Source: an uncultured Salinicoccus sp.
GTDB lineage: Bacteria; Bacillota; Bacilli; Staphylococcales; Salinicoccaceae
Direction of reading: 5' to 3'
DNA: 64,000 bases
Assembly: GCA_947494965.1 (NCBI GenBank)
Contig: CANLWV010000003.1
Span: 62,001-126,000, forward strand
A program made the translations under genes and the position numbers. The first letter of the stretch is position 1; every line of letters begins with the position of its first letter. The notes below the pieces were generated by a model that worked only from the letters and a program-made list of their open reading frames with translations, made no database searches and was not told the origin of the DNA. Positions 46,647-54,072 of the stretch are shown here, one piece after another.

Positions 46647-46997
46647 ATGAAACCATTCATTAGACTCTATAAAGATCAGGATGTCTTCCAAAAAGCCGTA
46701 GACACGCTTATCACTAACAATGTAAATCGCAGTGATATCTATATCCTTTCATATGATTATGATTACACCAAGGAAATTGTCAGCAAAATGGGTATCAACA
46801 CAGCCGGGGTCATTGAAATGGGAGTCAAAGAAAGTATAAAAGCTGCTTTAGAAGAAAGGGATACAACCATGAGAAAACAATTCCAGGATTTCGGTTTCAG
46901 CGAAGATGAGGCCGAGCGTTATGCAACTAGTTCCAATGAAGGAGAGACAGTTTTAATCGTGACAAATAACACCAATCTGGAAAAATACCTGGACTGA
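46647..46997 (+). CDS. General stress protein with YflT/GSP17M-like domain
   Basis: A 116-residue soluble protein. The start KPFIRLYKDQDVFQKAVDTLITNNVNRSDIYILSYD matches the heat-induced stress protein YflT domain, and the C-terminal third is a helix-rich acidic tail (FSEDEAERY). The function of the family is not known. The SigB-type promoter upstream and terminator downstream show a single-gene unit of the general stress response. Confidence 0.8.
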   Translation: MKPFIRLYKDQDVFQKAVDTLITNNVNRSDIYILSYDYDYTKEIVSKMGINTAGVIEMGVKESIKAALEERDTTMRKQFQDFGFSEDEAERYATSSNEGETVLIVTNNTNLEKYLD

Positions 46998-47006
46998 TGT
47001 GTAGAA

Positions 47007-47027
47007 GCCGCTTCTATTGAAAGCGGC
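47007..47027 (+). terminator. Terminator of the YflT-domain gene
   Basis: A seven-base-pair GC-rich stem (47007-47013 with 47021-47027) with a seven-base loop, followed by CTCTTTCTC. Confidence 0.65.
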
Positions 47028-47078
47028 CTCTTTCTCTAACAATCTGCCACAATAGTTCCCTTTAATCTTAGATTGCTC

Positions 47079-47393
47079 CTAGGAAATGAGTTTCAATCCT
47101 ACAACAGCAGAAATAATCAATAGTATGAAAAAGATGCGTCGCCAATCTCTGGACTCCCCGAAGAAGAACATCCCAAGAAGTGCGCCTCCGGAGGCCCCTA
47201 TTCCCGTCCACACAGCATACGTCACACCCATCGGCAATGTTTCCAATGCGACTGCCAGGAAGAAGAAGGATAAGCCAAAGCATAGGAGTAGGAGGAATAG
47301 GGCAGGGAGCGATTTGTCGTTATGCAATTTATTGATGGAAAGCACACCGCATACTTCAAACATTCCAGCTACTATAAGTGATATCCACGCCAT
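47079..47393 (-). CDS. SMR-family guanidinium exporter subunit (YkkD-like)
   Basis: A 104-residue small multidrug resistance protein with four transmembrane segments. The conserved Glu of segment 1 is in AGMFEVCGV (about residue 12), and GVTYAVWTGIGASGGALLG (about 56-75) is the SMR signature. I start at the ATG at 47393, one base after the stop of its partner. Being paired and behind a guanidine-I riboswitch, it is likely half of a heterodimeric guanidinium/H+ exporter. Confidence 0.88.
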   Translation of the reverse strand: MAWISLIVAGMFEVCGVLSINKLHNDKSLPALFLLLLCFGLSFFFLAVALETLPMGVTYAVWTGIGASGGALLGMFFFGESRDWRRIFFILLIISAVVGLKLIS

Positions 47394-47394
47394 A

Positions 47395-47730
47395 CTAACC
47401 CCCCTGCCTTTCCTTGCCATCTGTAACTATCTTCAACCCTATTACCCCAATCAATATCAATGAAATCAAAGTGATCTTCAATGGTAGAAAGGGTGCCCCG
47501 AACAAGATGATTTCAGAGAGCACAGTCCCGAATGCACCCAGTCCTACAAAAACTGCATAGACTGTACCTACTGGAAGATATTCTCCTGCATTAATCATCA
47601 AGTAGAAGCTGACAAAAATCGCAATGCCTGTAAACAGCCAATGATACCATGAAGTTGAGTGGGTCAAACCAATCACCCACCCTACTTCAAAAACACTTGC
47701 AATAAATACTTTTATCCATTGTATATTCAT
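47395..47730 (-). CDS. SMR-family guanidinium exporter subunit (YkkC-like)
   Basis: A 111-residue partner of the downstream SMR gene with four transmembrane segments. Glu is in ASVFEVGWVIGLTHS (about residue 15), and VGTVYAVFVGLGAFGTVLSE follows (about 55-75). I use the second of two adjacent ATG codons (47730), which is better spaced from AGGAGG; the first is at 47733. Genes of this type sit under ykkC-class RNAs in Bacilli and export guanidinium rather than general drugs. Confidence 0.88.
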   Translation of the reverse strand: MNIQWIKVFIASVFEVGWVIGLTHSTSWYHWLFTGIAIFVSFYLMINAGEYLPVGTVYAVFVGLGAFGTVLSEIILFGAPFLPLKITLISLILIGVIGLKIVTDGKERQGG

Positions 47731-47749
47731 CATTTTCCTCCTAATCCGT

Positions 47750-47880
47750 AAAAAAAGCCCGGGAGAAAATAGATTTCTCTCCCAGGCTTTTATCCCTCCG
47801 TGTCATGATCCGCTCATGCGCCATCTCTCGGACCAGTCCCATTAGATGGCGGAACCCTAGACGGCTTCATATGAATTTAT
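47750..47880 (-). ncRNA. Guanidine-I (ykkC) riboswitch with terminator platform
   Basis: On the minus strand the conserved blocks TAGGGTTCCG, ACTGGTCCGAGAG and ACACGGAGGGATAAAAGCC occur in order, which define the ykkC/guanidine-I aptamer. The following stem at 47753-47766 with 47777-47790 plus a T run is an intrinsic terminator that overlaps the 3' end of the aptamer, so guanidine binding should prevent termination. The paired SMR genes follow directly. Aptamer ends are approximate. Confidence 0.9.
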
Positions 47881-47963
47881 TGTAAAGTTTAACTGTTTTC
47901 CTAGGGAATTTCAAGCGCACGAGCTTTGGAGTCATTCACTCTGTAGCTACATCCTATATATCT

Positions 47964-48710
47964 TTAGCGCTTCCACGATAGGCCGTCCATAAATCTGATA
48001 ATGTCTTCAAAAAGTATTTCCTGTTCCCGGCTACGAGTCATGAGATGGCTTGTATCTGAATATCCTTTGACATGTTTTTCTTCGATCTGCAATTCATCAT
48101 AAATCTGCAGCGCACTATCCCTATACGACTCAGCATCTCTCTCACCGTATTTTACCGCTACAGGCACATCGATTGCCGATAAACGCCCATGTACTTCATC
48201 AATCATTGTTTTGAAATCTTTTAGGCCCTCCATAGGCGCTTCTTCGATTTCCTTAACCTTTTCTTCTATCTCTTCATTCGAATGCCCAACGAACTTCATG
48301 AAATTGCGTGTGTAATCTATCATTCTTCTGTTGATGCCATCACTATCCTTATCCATAGGTACCGACATCGCCACTATTCCTTTTATACCTTCAAGCTCTT
48401 CGCCCGCTTTCAAGGAAAGGAGCCCTCCAAGAGAGACTCCAGCAACCGCAATTTCATCGTGTCCATCTTTCTTGAGGCTTTCGTAAGCTTCTTCTACATC
48501 TTGCCACCAATCTTGAGGGCCCACCCTTGCCATTGCATCAGGCCCCGTACCATGTCCTGCCAGGCTGGGTGCCGATACCGTGTAGCCTTCATCCTTCAAA
48601 TGTTCTGCCAAGTTCTTCACATCCCTTACTGTACCCGTAAAAGAATGCAATAGGATGATCGCCCTATAACCACCTTCATGATATATAGGAGCAGGTTTGA
48701 CAATCTTCAT
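47964..48710 (-). CDS. Alpha/beta hydrolase, carboxylesterase type (Est30-like)
   Basis: A 248-residue soluble hydrolase. The nucleophile elbow GVSLGG (about 92-97), acid Asp in KYGERDAES (about 193-201) and His in SDTSHLM (about 222-228) make a complete triad, with an oxyanion segment LLHSFTGT near the start. This resembles the small carboxylesterases of Geobacillus and Bacillus. I start at the ATG at 48710 after AAGGGG. Natural substrate unknown. Confidence 0.85.
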   Translation of the reverse strand: MKIVKPAPIYHEGGYRAIILLHSFTGTVRDVKNLAEHLKDEGYTVSAPSLAGHGTGPDAMARVGPQDWWQDVEEAYESLKKDGHDEIAVAGVSLGGLLSLKAGEELEGIKGIVAMSVPMDKDSDGINRRMIDYTRNFMKFVGHSNEEIEEKVKEIEEAPMEGLKDFKTMIDEVHGRLSAIDVPVAVKYGERDAESYRDSALQIYDELQIEEKHVKGYSDTSHLMTRSREQEILFEDIIRFMDGLSWKR

Positions 48711-48790
48711 GCTCATTCCCCTTTTCATTGTTTCATTTCATTTTCCTTATTAGATACTTTACCAAACATCCTTAAAGTTTTTTAAAATGT

Positions 48791-48820
48791 TTGACAATTA
48801 AACATTCCCTATAGTATTAT
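48791..48820 (+). promoter_or_regulatory. Promoter of the metY-metA operon
   Basis: TTGACA (48791-48796), an 18-base spacer and TATTAT (48815-48820), about 20 bases upstream of the SAM-I aptamer. Confidence 0.7.
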
Positions 48821-48840
48821 AGCTCTTAATTCAATATTCA

Positions 48841-48976
48841 CTTATCAAGAGCGGTGGAGGGATTGGCCCTATGAAGCCCGGCAACCTTTTAGGTAAGGTG
48901 CTAAATCCAACAGGCATGTCCTGAAAGATGAGCGACTCAAGAGTCTCCCTTTATCTTTGGGCAGACTCTTTTTTAA
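48841..48976 (+). ncRNA. SAM-I riboswitch (S box) with terminator
   Basis: The S-box blocks CTTATCAAGAG, GGTGGAGGGA, GGCCCTATGAAGCCCGGCAACC, AGGTAAGGTGCTAAATCC and GAAAGATGAG occur in canonical order and spacing (48841-48932). The intrinsic terminator follows with arms 48939-48946 and 48963-48970 and a T run. High SAM should stabilise the aptamer and allow the terminator, so the operon is on when methionine/SAM is low. Confidence 0.95.
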
Positions 48977-49004
48977 TTTTAATATATTATCTGGAGGTAT
49001 GGAA

Positions 49005-50282
49005 ATGTCGAAACACTATCGATTTGAAACAAAACAGTTGCATGCAGGCCAGGAAGTAGATACAGACACCAAATCACGCGCGCTCCCAATCTATCAGACC
49101 ACTTCTTATGTATTCGATGATACTAAGCACGCGGCTGAACTATTCGGTCTGCAGGATGCCGGCAACATATATACGCGCATCATGAACCCTACGACTGCAG
49201 CACTTGAAACACGGGTCTCCGATCTTGAAGGCGGGGTTGCAGGCCTGGCTGTCGCGTCAGGCATGGCTGCCATCACCTATGCCATCCAAGGTGTTGCAGG
49301 TAACGGTGATCATATCATCTCAACGACCAGCCTATATGGAGGCACATACACTCTATTCAGCCATACCTTCAAGAAGTTCGGCATCGAGACAAGTTTTGTT
49401 GACACAAAGGATCTTGATAACGTTTCACGTGAAATTAAACATAATACAAAAGCGATATTCATTGAAACAATCGGCAATCCTGAAGGCAATATAGAGGATA
49501 TTGAAGCATTGGCTGAGATTGCTTCAACTCATGGCATCCCTCTCATTGTCGATAACACATTTGCCACACCTTACCTTTGCCGTCCACTTGAGTACGGAGC
49601 TAATGTTGTTGTCCATTCTGCAACTAAGTTCCTTGGTGGACACGGTACTTCTATAGGTGGTGTGATTGTGGACGGTGGGAATTTCAATTGGAACAACGGC
49701 AAGTTCCCAGGTCTTACTGAACCCGACGACTCATACCACGGGCTTGTTTTTACCGAGGCATTCGGCCCGGCCGCTTACGTCTTCAAACTTCGAACTACAT
49801 TATTACGTGATACAGGCGCTGCGATATCCCCCTTCAATGCATTCCTACTGGTACAGGGCATCGAAACATTATCTTTAAGGATGGAAAGACATGTTGAAAA
49901 TGCAAAAGCCGTAGCAGAATATCTCGAAGATCACGAAAAAGTACAATGGGTGGATTATGCGGGCCTTAAGTCCAGTAAATATAATGCTCTTCAGAAAAAA
50001 TATCTTCCGAAAGGCGCCTCCGCCATATTTACTTTCGGGGTGGTAGGCGGATATGAAGCCGGAAAACGTTTCATTGAATCTTTGGAGCTCTTTTCCTTGC
50101 TCGCTAATGTCGGTGATGCAAAGTCCCTGGTGATCCATCCCGCCTCTACGACACACTCACAGCTCGACGAATCTGAACAGTTGAAAGGCGGAGTGAGACC
50201 TGAAGCCATCCGCGTATCTATAGGCTTGGAACACATCGATGATATCATTGGTGACCTTGAAAAAGCTTTGGGTGCGATTTAA
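49005..50282 (+). CDS. metY: O-acetylhomoserine sulfhydrylase
   Basis: PLP enzyme that makes homocysteine directly from O-acetylhomoserine and sulfide. The 425 residues match the MetY length, longer than MetB/MetC. The start [16 protein letters not shown], the PLP Lys in [17 protein letters not shown] (about 208) and [10 protein letters not shown] are typical. I start at the ATG at 49005; the ATG two codons upstream is too close to GGAGG. It is controlled by the SAM-I riboswitch and followed immediately by metA. Confidence 0.92.
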   Translation: MSKHYRFETKQLHAGQEVDTDTKSRALPIYQTTSYVFDDTKHAAELFGLQDAGNIYTRIMNPTTAALETRVSDLEGGVAGLAVASGMAAITYAIQGVAGNGDHIISTTSLYGGTYTLFSHTFKKFGIETSFVDTKDLDNVSREIKHNTKAIFIETIGNPEGNIEDIEALAEIASTHGIPLIVDNTFATPYLCRPLEYGANVVVHSATKFLGGHGTSIGGVIVDGGNFNWNNGKFPGLTEPDDSYHGLVFTEAFGPAAYVFKLRTTLLRDTGAAISPFNAFLLVQGIETLSLRMERHVENAKAVAEYLEDHEKVQWVDYAGLKSSKYNALQKKYLPKGASAIFTFGVVGGYEAGKRFIESLELFSLLANVGDAKSLVIHPASTTHSQLDESEQLKGGVRPEAIRVSIGLEHIDDIIGDLEKALGAI

Positions 50283-51200
50283 ATGCCGATAAAAATAATT
50301 GAAGGTCTGCCTGTCAAGGAACACCTGCACAATGAAAATGTCTATACGATAGAAGAGCATCGTGCATATACTCAAGATATTCGTCCGCTACGCATTCTTA
50401 TTCTGAATCTGATGCCTAAAAAAGAAGAGACGGAGTTACAGCTTCTCCGTCTCCTGGGTAATACACCGCTGCAGGTCGATGTGGATTTCATGCATATGAA
50501 CAGCCATATTAGCAAGAACACACCCACCAGCCACCTTCAGAAGTATTACCACACGTTCAGGGAAATAACTGACAGACGGTATGACGGCATGATTGTAACC
50601 GGTGCGCCAGTCGAAAAACTGGATTTTCACGAAGTGGATTATATAGACGAATTGCGCAATATAATGAAGTGGTCCGAAACTCATGTATTCTCAAGATTCT
50701 TCATCTGTTGGGGAGCCCAATTCGCATTGAACCATTATTTTGGCATCCGTAAGTTTTTGCTTTCAGACAAACTATTCGGCGTATTCGACTATGATAACAT
50801 CAAACCGTATCACCCCTTATTGAGAGGGTTCGATGATGTCTACCGGGTCCCCCAATCCAGGCATGCCCAAATAGATTGTAGGGCGGTCCAGCATACAGAG
50901 GGACTTGAGGTATTGACTAGGCATGATCGCTTCGGTCCGGACATAATGTGTACTGATGATCAGCGTGATCTCTTCGTCCTCGGTCATCTGGAATATGGCC
51001 GCACCACTTTAGAAAAGGAATATGAAAGAGATTTGCGCACGGGCGGAAAAATTCTGCCACCCTCCAATTATTTCATCGAGGACGACTCTGATTCCAGACC
51101 TGTGTTCTCCTGGAAGAGCCACGCCCATCTCCTTTTCAATAATTGGATCAATGAAACATACCAAAATACCTATTACGACCTCACACAACTTGAGGAATAA
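50283..51200 (+). CDS. metA: Homoserine O-acyltransferase, MetA type (likely acetyltransferase)
   Basis: Activates homoserine for the metY step. The 305 residues have the catalytic Cys in FFICWGAQFALNHYFGI (about 142) and the His/Glu pair in VLGHLEYGRTT (about 235-237). The start codon follows the metY stop immediately. The pairing with MetY indicates acetyl-CoA as the donor. In the MetA family one residue at the active site decides acetyl versus succinyl, and this cannot be settled without alignment. Confidence 0.92.
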   Translation: MPIKIIEGLPVKEHLHNENVYTIEEHRAYTQDIRPLRILILNLMPKKEETELQLLRLLGNTPLQVDVDFMHMNSHISKNTPTSHLQKYYHTFREITDRRYDGMIVTGAPVEKLDFHEVDYIDELRNIMKWSETHVFSRFFICWGAQFALNHYFGIRKFLLSDKLFGVFDYDNIKPYHPLLRGFDDVYRVPQSRHAQIDCRAVQHTEGLEVLTRHDRFGPDIMCTDDQRDLFVLGHLEYGRTTLEKEYERDLRTGGKILPPSNYFIEDDSDSRPVFSWKSHAHLLFNNWINETYQNTYYDLTQLEE

Positions 51201-51207
51201 TAACGGA

Positions 51208-51243
51208 AAAGCCTCTGAAACTAGATCCAATTTCAGAGGCTTT
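51208..51243. terminator. Bidirectional intrinsic terminator
   Basis: A 13-base-pair stem (51208-51220 with 51231-51243) and a ten-base loop between metA and the convergent chorismate mutase gene. Confidence 0.9.
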
Positions 51244-51257
51244 CTACGTAATGTGTT

Positions 51258-51551
51258 TTATATTTCATGGGAGATTTTACTTGTTTCAAAATTTTCCTGT
51301 TGTTTTTTTCTGGAGAGCGCCATGAGATGTTTGAAAAATGAGTCGGCGTATTCTTTCAAGGCATCATTCTGAAGTTTATTTACATTCCTGCATATCACTT
51401 CTTCTTCACGTGTGCCATCAAACACTGGTATGCCTTGTGCGATTTTATATTCTGCTATTTCCTCTGCAACTTCCATACGTGCTTCAAACAGAGCGATCAT
51501 CTCTGTATCTATCTCATCAATTTTCCCTCTCAACTTTCCATGAGTGTTCAT
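51258..51551 (-). CDS. Chorismate mutase, AroQ type
   Basis: Converts chorismate to prephenate, the branch to Phe and Tyr. The 97 residues form the all-helical AroQ fold with active-site residues visible as R8-like LRGKIDEID, ARMEVAEEIAEYK (Arg and Lys), TREEEV and the Lys/Gln of SRKKQ. It is a free-standing mutase, not fused to DAHP synthase or prephenate dehydratase. It is second in the operon, 19 bases after aroF, so the leader attenuator would control both. Confidence 0.92.
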   Translation of the reverse strand: MNTHGKLRGKIDEIDTEMIALFEARMEVAEEIAEYKIAQGIPVFDGTREEEVICRNVNKLQNDALKEYADSFFKHLMALSRKKQQENFETSKISHEI

Positions 51552-51570
51552 GGCGTTCCCCTCCTTTATC

Positions 51571-52608
51571 CTATTGTTGGATAACTTGCTGATTATTGGC
51601 TGTTTTCTTTTCGATGTCGAGCAGCATATTTATCGATTGCATCAAGTCACCGAATTCATCAGGCGTCAAACACTGCTGGCCATCACTCCATGCATTCTCA
51701 GGTTCTTCATGGACTTCTATCTGCAGCCCATTGGCACCTGCCATGACAGCTGCTTTTGCCATCGAAGGGATGACATGTCTGACGCCTGCTGCGTGGCTAG
51801 GGTCAACAATGATTGGTAGATGGGATTCTTTCTGCATGACAGGTACTGCCTGAATATCTAAAGTGTTGCGCGTGGCCGTTTCAAAAGTCCGGATCCCCCG
51901 CTCGCAGAAAATGACATTGTCATTACCACCGGCCATGACATATTCTGCAGACATCAACCACTCCTTCATCGTTGCCGACATTCCTCTCTTCAACAATATA
52001 GGTTTATCCGTTTCACCTACTGCTTTGAGAAGATCAAAATTCTGCATATTCCGCGCCCCTATCTGGATGACGTCCACCGTATCTACGAATTCATCGATGT
52101 ATTCTGTAGACATGAGTTCAGATACGATCGGCAATCCGGTCTCTTTCTTTACAACGTCGAGGATCCTCAATCCTTCGAGACCAAGCCCTTGGAATGCATA
52201 AGGGGAGGTTCTTGGCTTGAACGCTCCGCCTCGGAATGTGTTTGCACCCGCTGCTTTAAGCTTTTGGGCGAGTGCCACCATATCATCTTCATGTTCAACG
52301 GAGCATGGGCCGGCACAGACCATGAAATTCTCTGCACCTACCTTCACACCATCTATATCAATGACACTGTCATCTTCGTGAAACAATCTATTGGCTTTTT
52401 TGTATGGAGCTTGTATACGATGGACACCATCCACAATCCTATATTTCGCGAAATCATTTTCTGTAACATTAGATGTATCTCCTATCAGTCCGATAACAGT
52501 CCGGTTTCTCCCGTCAGAGCGATTCACACCGAACCCTGCACCTTCTACATTACGTATAAGCTCCTGTATCTCACTTTCTTCTGCACCTTGTCCAACATGA
52601 ATGATCAT
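51571..52608 (-). CDS. aroF: 3-Deoxy-7-phosphoheptulonate synthase (DAHP synthase)
   Basis: First enzyme of the shikimate pathway. The 345 residues have an N-terminal ferredoxin-like regulatory domain (about 1-70, HVGQGAEESEIQELIRNV) of the type that binds Tyr or Phe in the Thermotoga enzyme. The type I-beta barrel follows, with CAGPCSVEHEDDM, PRTSPYAFQGLG and IVDPSHAAG. Feedback inhibition by aromatic amino acids is therefore likely. The gene is preceded by the leader peptide and attenuator at 52646-52871. Confidence 0.94.
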   Translation of the reverse strand: MIIHVGQGAEESEIQELIRNVEGAGFGVNRSDGRNRTVIGLIGDTSNVTENDFAKYRIVDGVHRIQAPYKKANRLFHEDDSVIDIDGVKVGAENFMVCAGPCSVEHEDDMVALAQKLKAAGANTFRGGAFKPRTSPYAFQGLGLEGLRILDVVKKETGLPIVSELMSTEYIDEFVDTVDVIQIGARNMQNFDLLKAVGETDKPILLKRGMSATMKEWLMSAEYVMAGGNDNVIFCERGIRTFETATRNTLDIQAVPVMQKESHLPIIVDPSHAAGVRHVIPSMAKAAVMAGANGLQIEVHEEPENAWSDGQQCLTPDEFGDLMQSINMLLDIEKKTANNQQVIQQ

Positions 52609-52645
52609 ATTGACAACCTCCCATTAGATAAAATTTTGATAAAAA

Positions 52646-52814
52646 AACCGCCACCTATTTATATAAATAAGTGGCGGTTCAGGTTGAATGAAATGATATT
52701 GCCGAATTCTAGCCACTTATTTTATATAAATGGCTAGACATCACAAAATGCTTTAGCCATCATTGATACAAACAGAATATGTTTTACGTTTGTACGCAAT
52801 GATGAGTACAAACG
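52646..52814 (-). promoter_or_regulatory. Transcription attenuator ahead of aroF
   Basis: The transcript after the leader peptide can fold in mutually exclusive ways. Hairpin 1 (52787-52795 with 52806-52814) is a perfect nine-base stem. Segment B (52754-52760) pairs with C (52730-52736). C (52731-52737) pairs with D (52709-52715). D (52713-52722) pairs with the terminator's 5' arm (52665-52674). The terminator has nine perfect pairs plus an extension (52646-52660 with 52665-52679) and is followed by seven T residues on the minus strand. The complementarities are visible; the mechanism is inference. Confidence 0.75.
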
Positions 52815-52817
52815 GCA

Positions 52818-52871
52818 TCAAAAATAGCTAAAATAAAATCGATTATGTTGTTGGTGTTTTATGTGTCCCAT
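52818..52871 (-). CDS. Aromatic leader peptide of the aroF operon
   Basis: A 17-codon frame on the minus strand encodes MGHIKHQQHNRFYFSYF and then TGA. Five of the last six residues are Phe or Tyr, the products of the pathway. AGAGG lies eight bases before the ATG, and a consensus promoter reads into it. This is the arrangement of ribosome-mediated attenuation leaders. Translation is not proven. Confidence 0.7.
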   Translation of the reverse strand: MGHIKHQQHNRFYFSYF

Positions 52872-52904
52872 TATAATCGCCTCTTTTGAGATGTGTTGAG
52901 AGCA

Positions 52905-52933
52905 ATTATAACCACCTATAATTTATTTGTCAA
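52905..52933 (-). promoter_or_regulatory. Consensus promoter of the aroF operon
   Basis: On the minus strand TTGACA (52928-52933), a 17-base spacer and TATAAT (52905-52910) form a perfect SigA promoter. Transcription starts about 290 bases before aroF, leaving the leader between. Confidence 0.85.
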
Positions 52934-52958
52934 TACAGAATTGTCAGAATTATATGGA

Positions 52959-52987
52959 TTGATTTGGAGCCCTTTTACGCTTATACT
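52959..52987 (+). promoter_or_regulatory. Promoter of tyrA
   Basis: TTGATT (52959-52964), a 17-base spacer and TATACT (52982-52987), 30 bases before the tyrA start. It lies back to back with the aroF promoter; the -35 elements are 25 bases apart. Confidence 0.75.
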
Positions 52988-53017
52988 ACTTTAATACATT
53001 TAAAATGGAGGTATTCA

Positions 53018-53860
53018 ATGAAAATAGTCATCGTCGGCCTTGGTAATATCGGAGGGTCTTTCGCACTCAATCTAGCTAAACATGCACCGGAGCATGAGGT
53101 GTTCGGCATTGATGTCGATAAGGAGGCACTCCTTTATGCAGAACAACAGAATATAATTTCTAAAGGCTATCAGAACCCGGAAGAGATAATTCCAAAAGCA
53201 GATCTCATCATATTTTCAGTATACCCTGGAATTCTAAAATCGCTGATCGAGAAATACATCCCTTACATGAAAGAGAATACCATCCTTACCGATGTAACAG
53301 GCGTTAAGCGGACATTGATCAATGAAATCGAGCCACTTCTGCCGACCACAGTCGACTTCATCTTCGGGCATCCCATGGCTGGGCGTGAGAATCGGGGCCT
53401 GCATTTTTCAAGTGCTGAGGTTTTTGAAGGTGCAAACTACCTTCTAACCCCTACAGAACGGAATCACAGCAGAAACATCAACATCATCAAAGAATTAATT
53501 CGACAGATGGGATTCAAGGAAGTTTCCTTGATTACGCCTGAATTCCATGACGAAGTCATCGGCTTCACGAGCCAACTTGCACATGTCATAGCACTCTCAC
53601 TCATCAACAGCGACGACCCGGAAAGAGAAACTAAACGATATACAGGGGACAGCTACCGGGACTTGACACGCATCACGAACATTAATGAAGCGCTTTGGCC
53701 TGAACTTTTTGTGATGAATAAAGATTACCTGATGGAGCATATAGAGCGTTTTAAAGATCAGTTGAACCACTTATCAGACGCCATTGAAAATGAGGATTTC
53801 AATGCAATGAAAGAAATGATGATTGAAGCACGGGGCAGGTATCATGATCTTCACAATTAA
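53018..53860 (+). CDS. tyrA: Prephenate dehydrogenase
   Basis: Oxidises prephenate to 4-hydroxyphenylpyruvate for Tyr synthesis. The 280 residues have the NAD motif VIVGLGNIGGSFALNL (about 3-18), conserved HPMAGRENRG with the catalytic His (about 128-137), and YTGDSYRDLTRI with the Arg. There is no ACT domain at the C-terminus, so feedback control by Tyr through ACT is absent. I start at the ATG at 53018, because TGGAGG precedes it and the promoter overlaps any earlier start. Confidence 0.92.
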   Translation: MKIVIVGLGNIGGSFALNLAKHAPEHEVFGIDVDKEALLYAEQQNIISKGYQNPEEIIPKADLIIFSVYPGILKSLIEKYIPYMKENTILTDVTGVKRTLINEIEPLLPTTVDFIFGHPMAGRENRGLHFSSAEVFEGANYLLTPTERNHSRNINIIKELIRQMGFKEVSLITPEFHDEVIGFTSQLAHVIALSLINSDDPERETKRYTGDSYRDLTRITNINEALWPELFVMNKDYLMEHIERFKDQLNHLSDAIENEDFNAMKEMMIEARGRYHDLHN

Positions 53861-53888
53861 ATCACATCACTGAATAAAAGAGTAAGTG

Positions 53889-53913
53889 CCATGCATTGAA
53901 TGCATGGTTTTTT
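53889..53913 (+). terminator. Terminator of tyrA
   Basis: A seven-base-pair stem CCATGCA/TGCATGG with a five-base loop, followed by TTTTTT. Confidence 0.8.
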
Positions 53914-54012
53914 CATCAGTCACTTCAAGCAGACACATCGAACAACACAGATATATTTCGTCGTCCCCCCCAGTCCAAAAATTAATTATTATGCAATATA
54001 TTAAATATTTAT

Positions 54013-54040
54013 TTGATTAATTAGCATTTTTATGTATAAT
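54013..54040 (+). promoter_or_regulatory. Promoter of argF
   Basis: TTGATT (54013-54018), a 16-base spacer and TATAAT (54035-54040), about 30 bases upstream of the apparent TTG start. Confidence 0.65.
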
Positions 54041-54072
54041 TGCCTTAATAACTTTAAATAGGGGATGATTAT

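Noticed and set aside
52620-52900. T-box RNA upstream of aroF
   Set aside because: No T-box motif (TGGNACCGCG-like) or specifier-loop arrangement was found; AACCGCCAC belongs to the terminator stem.
52964-53017. Upstream in-frame extension of tyrA
   Set aside because: It starts inside the -35 of the tyrA promoter; the ATG at 53018 has TGGAGG and the NAD motif begins three residues later.
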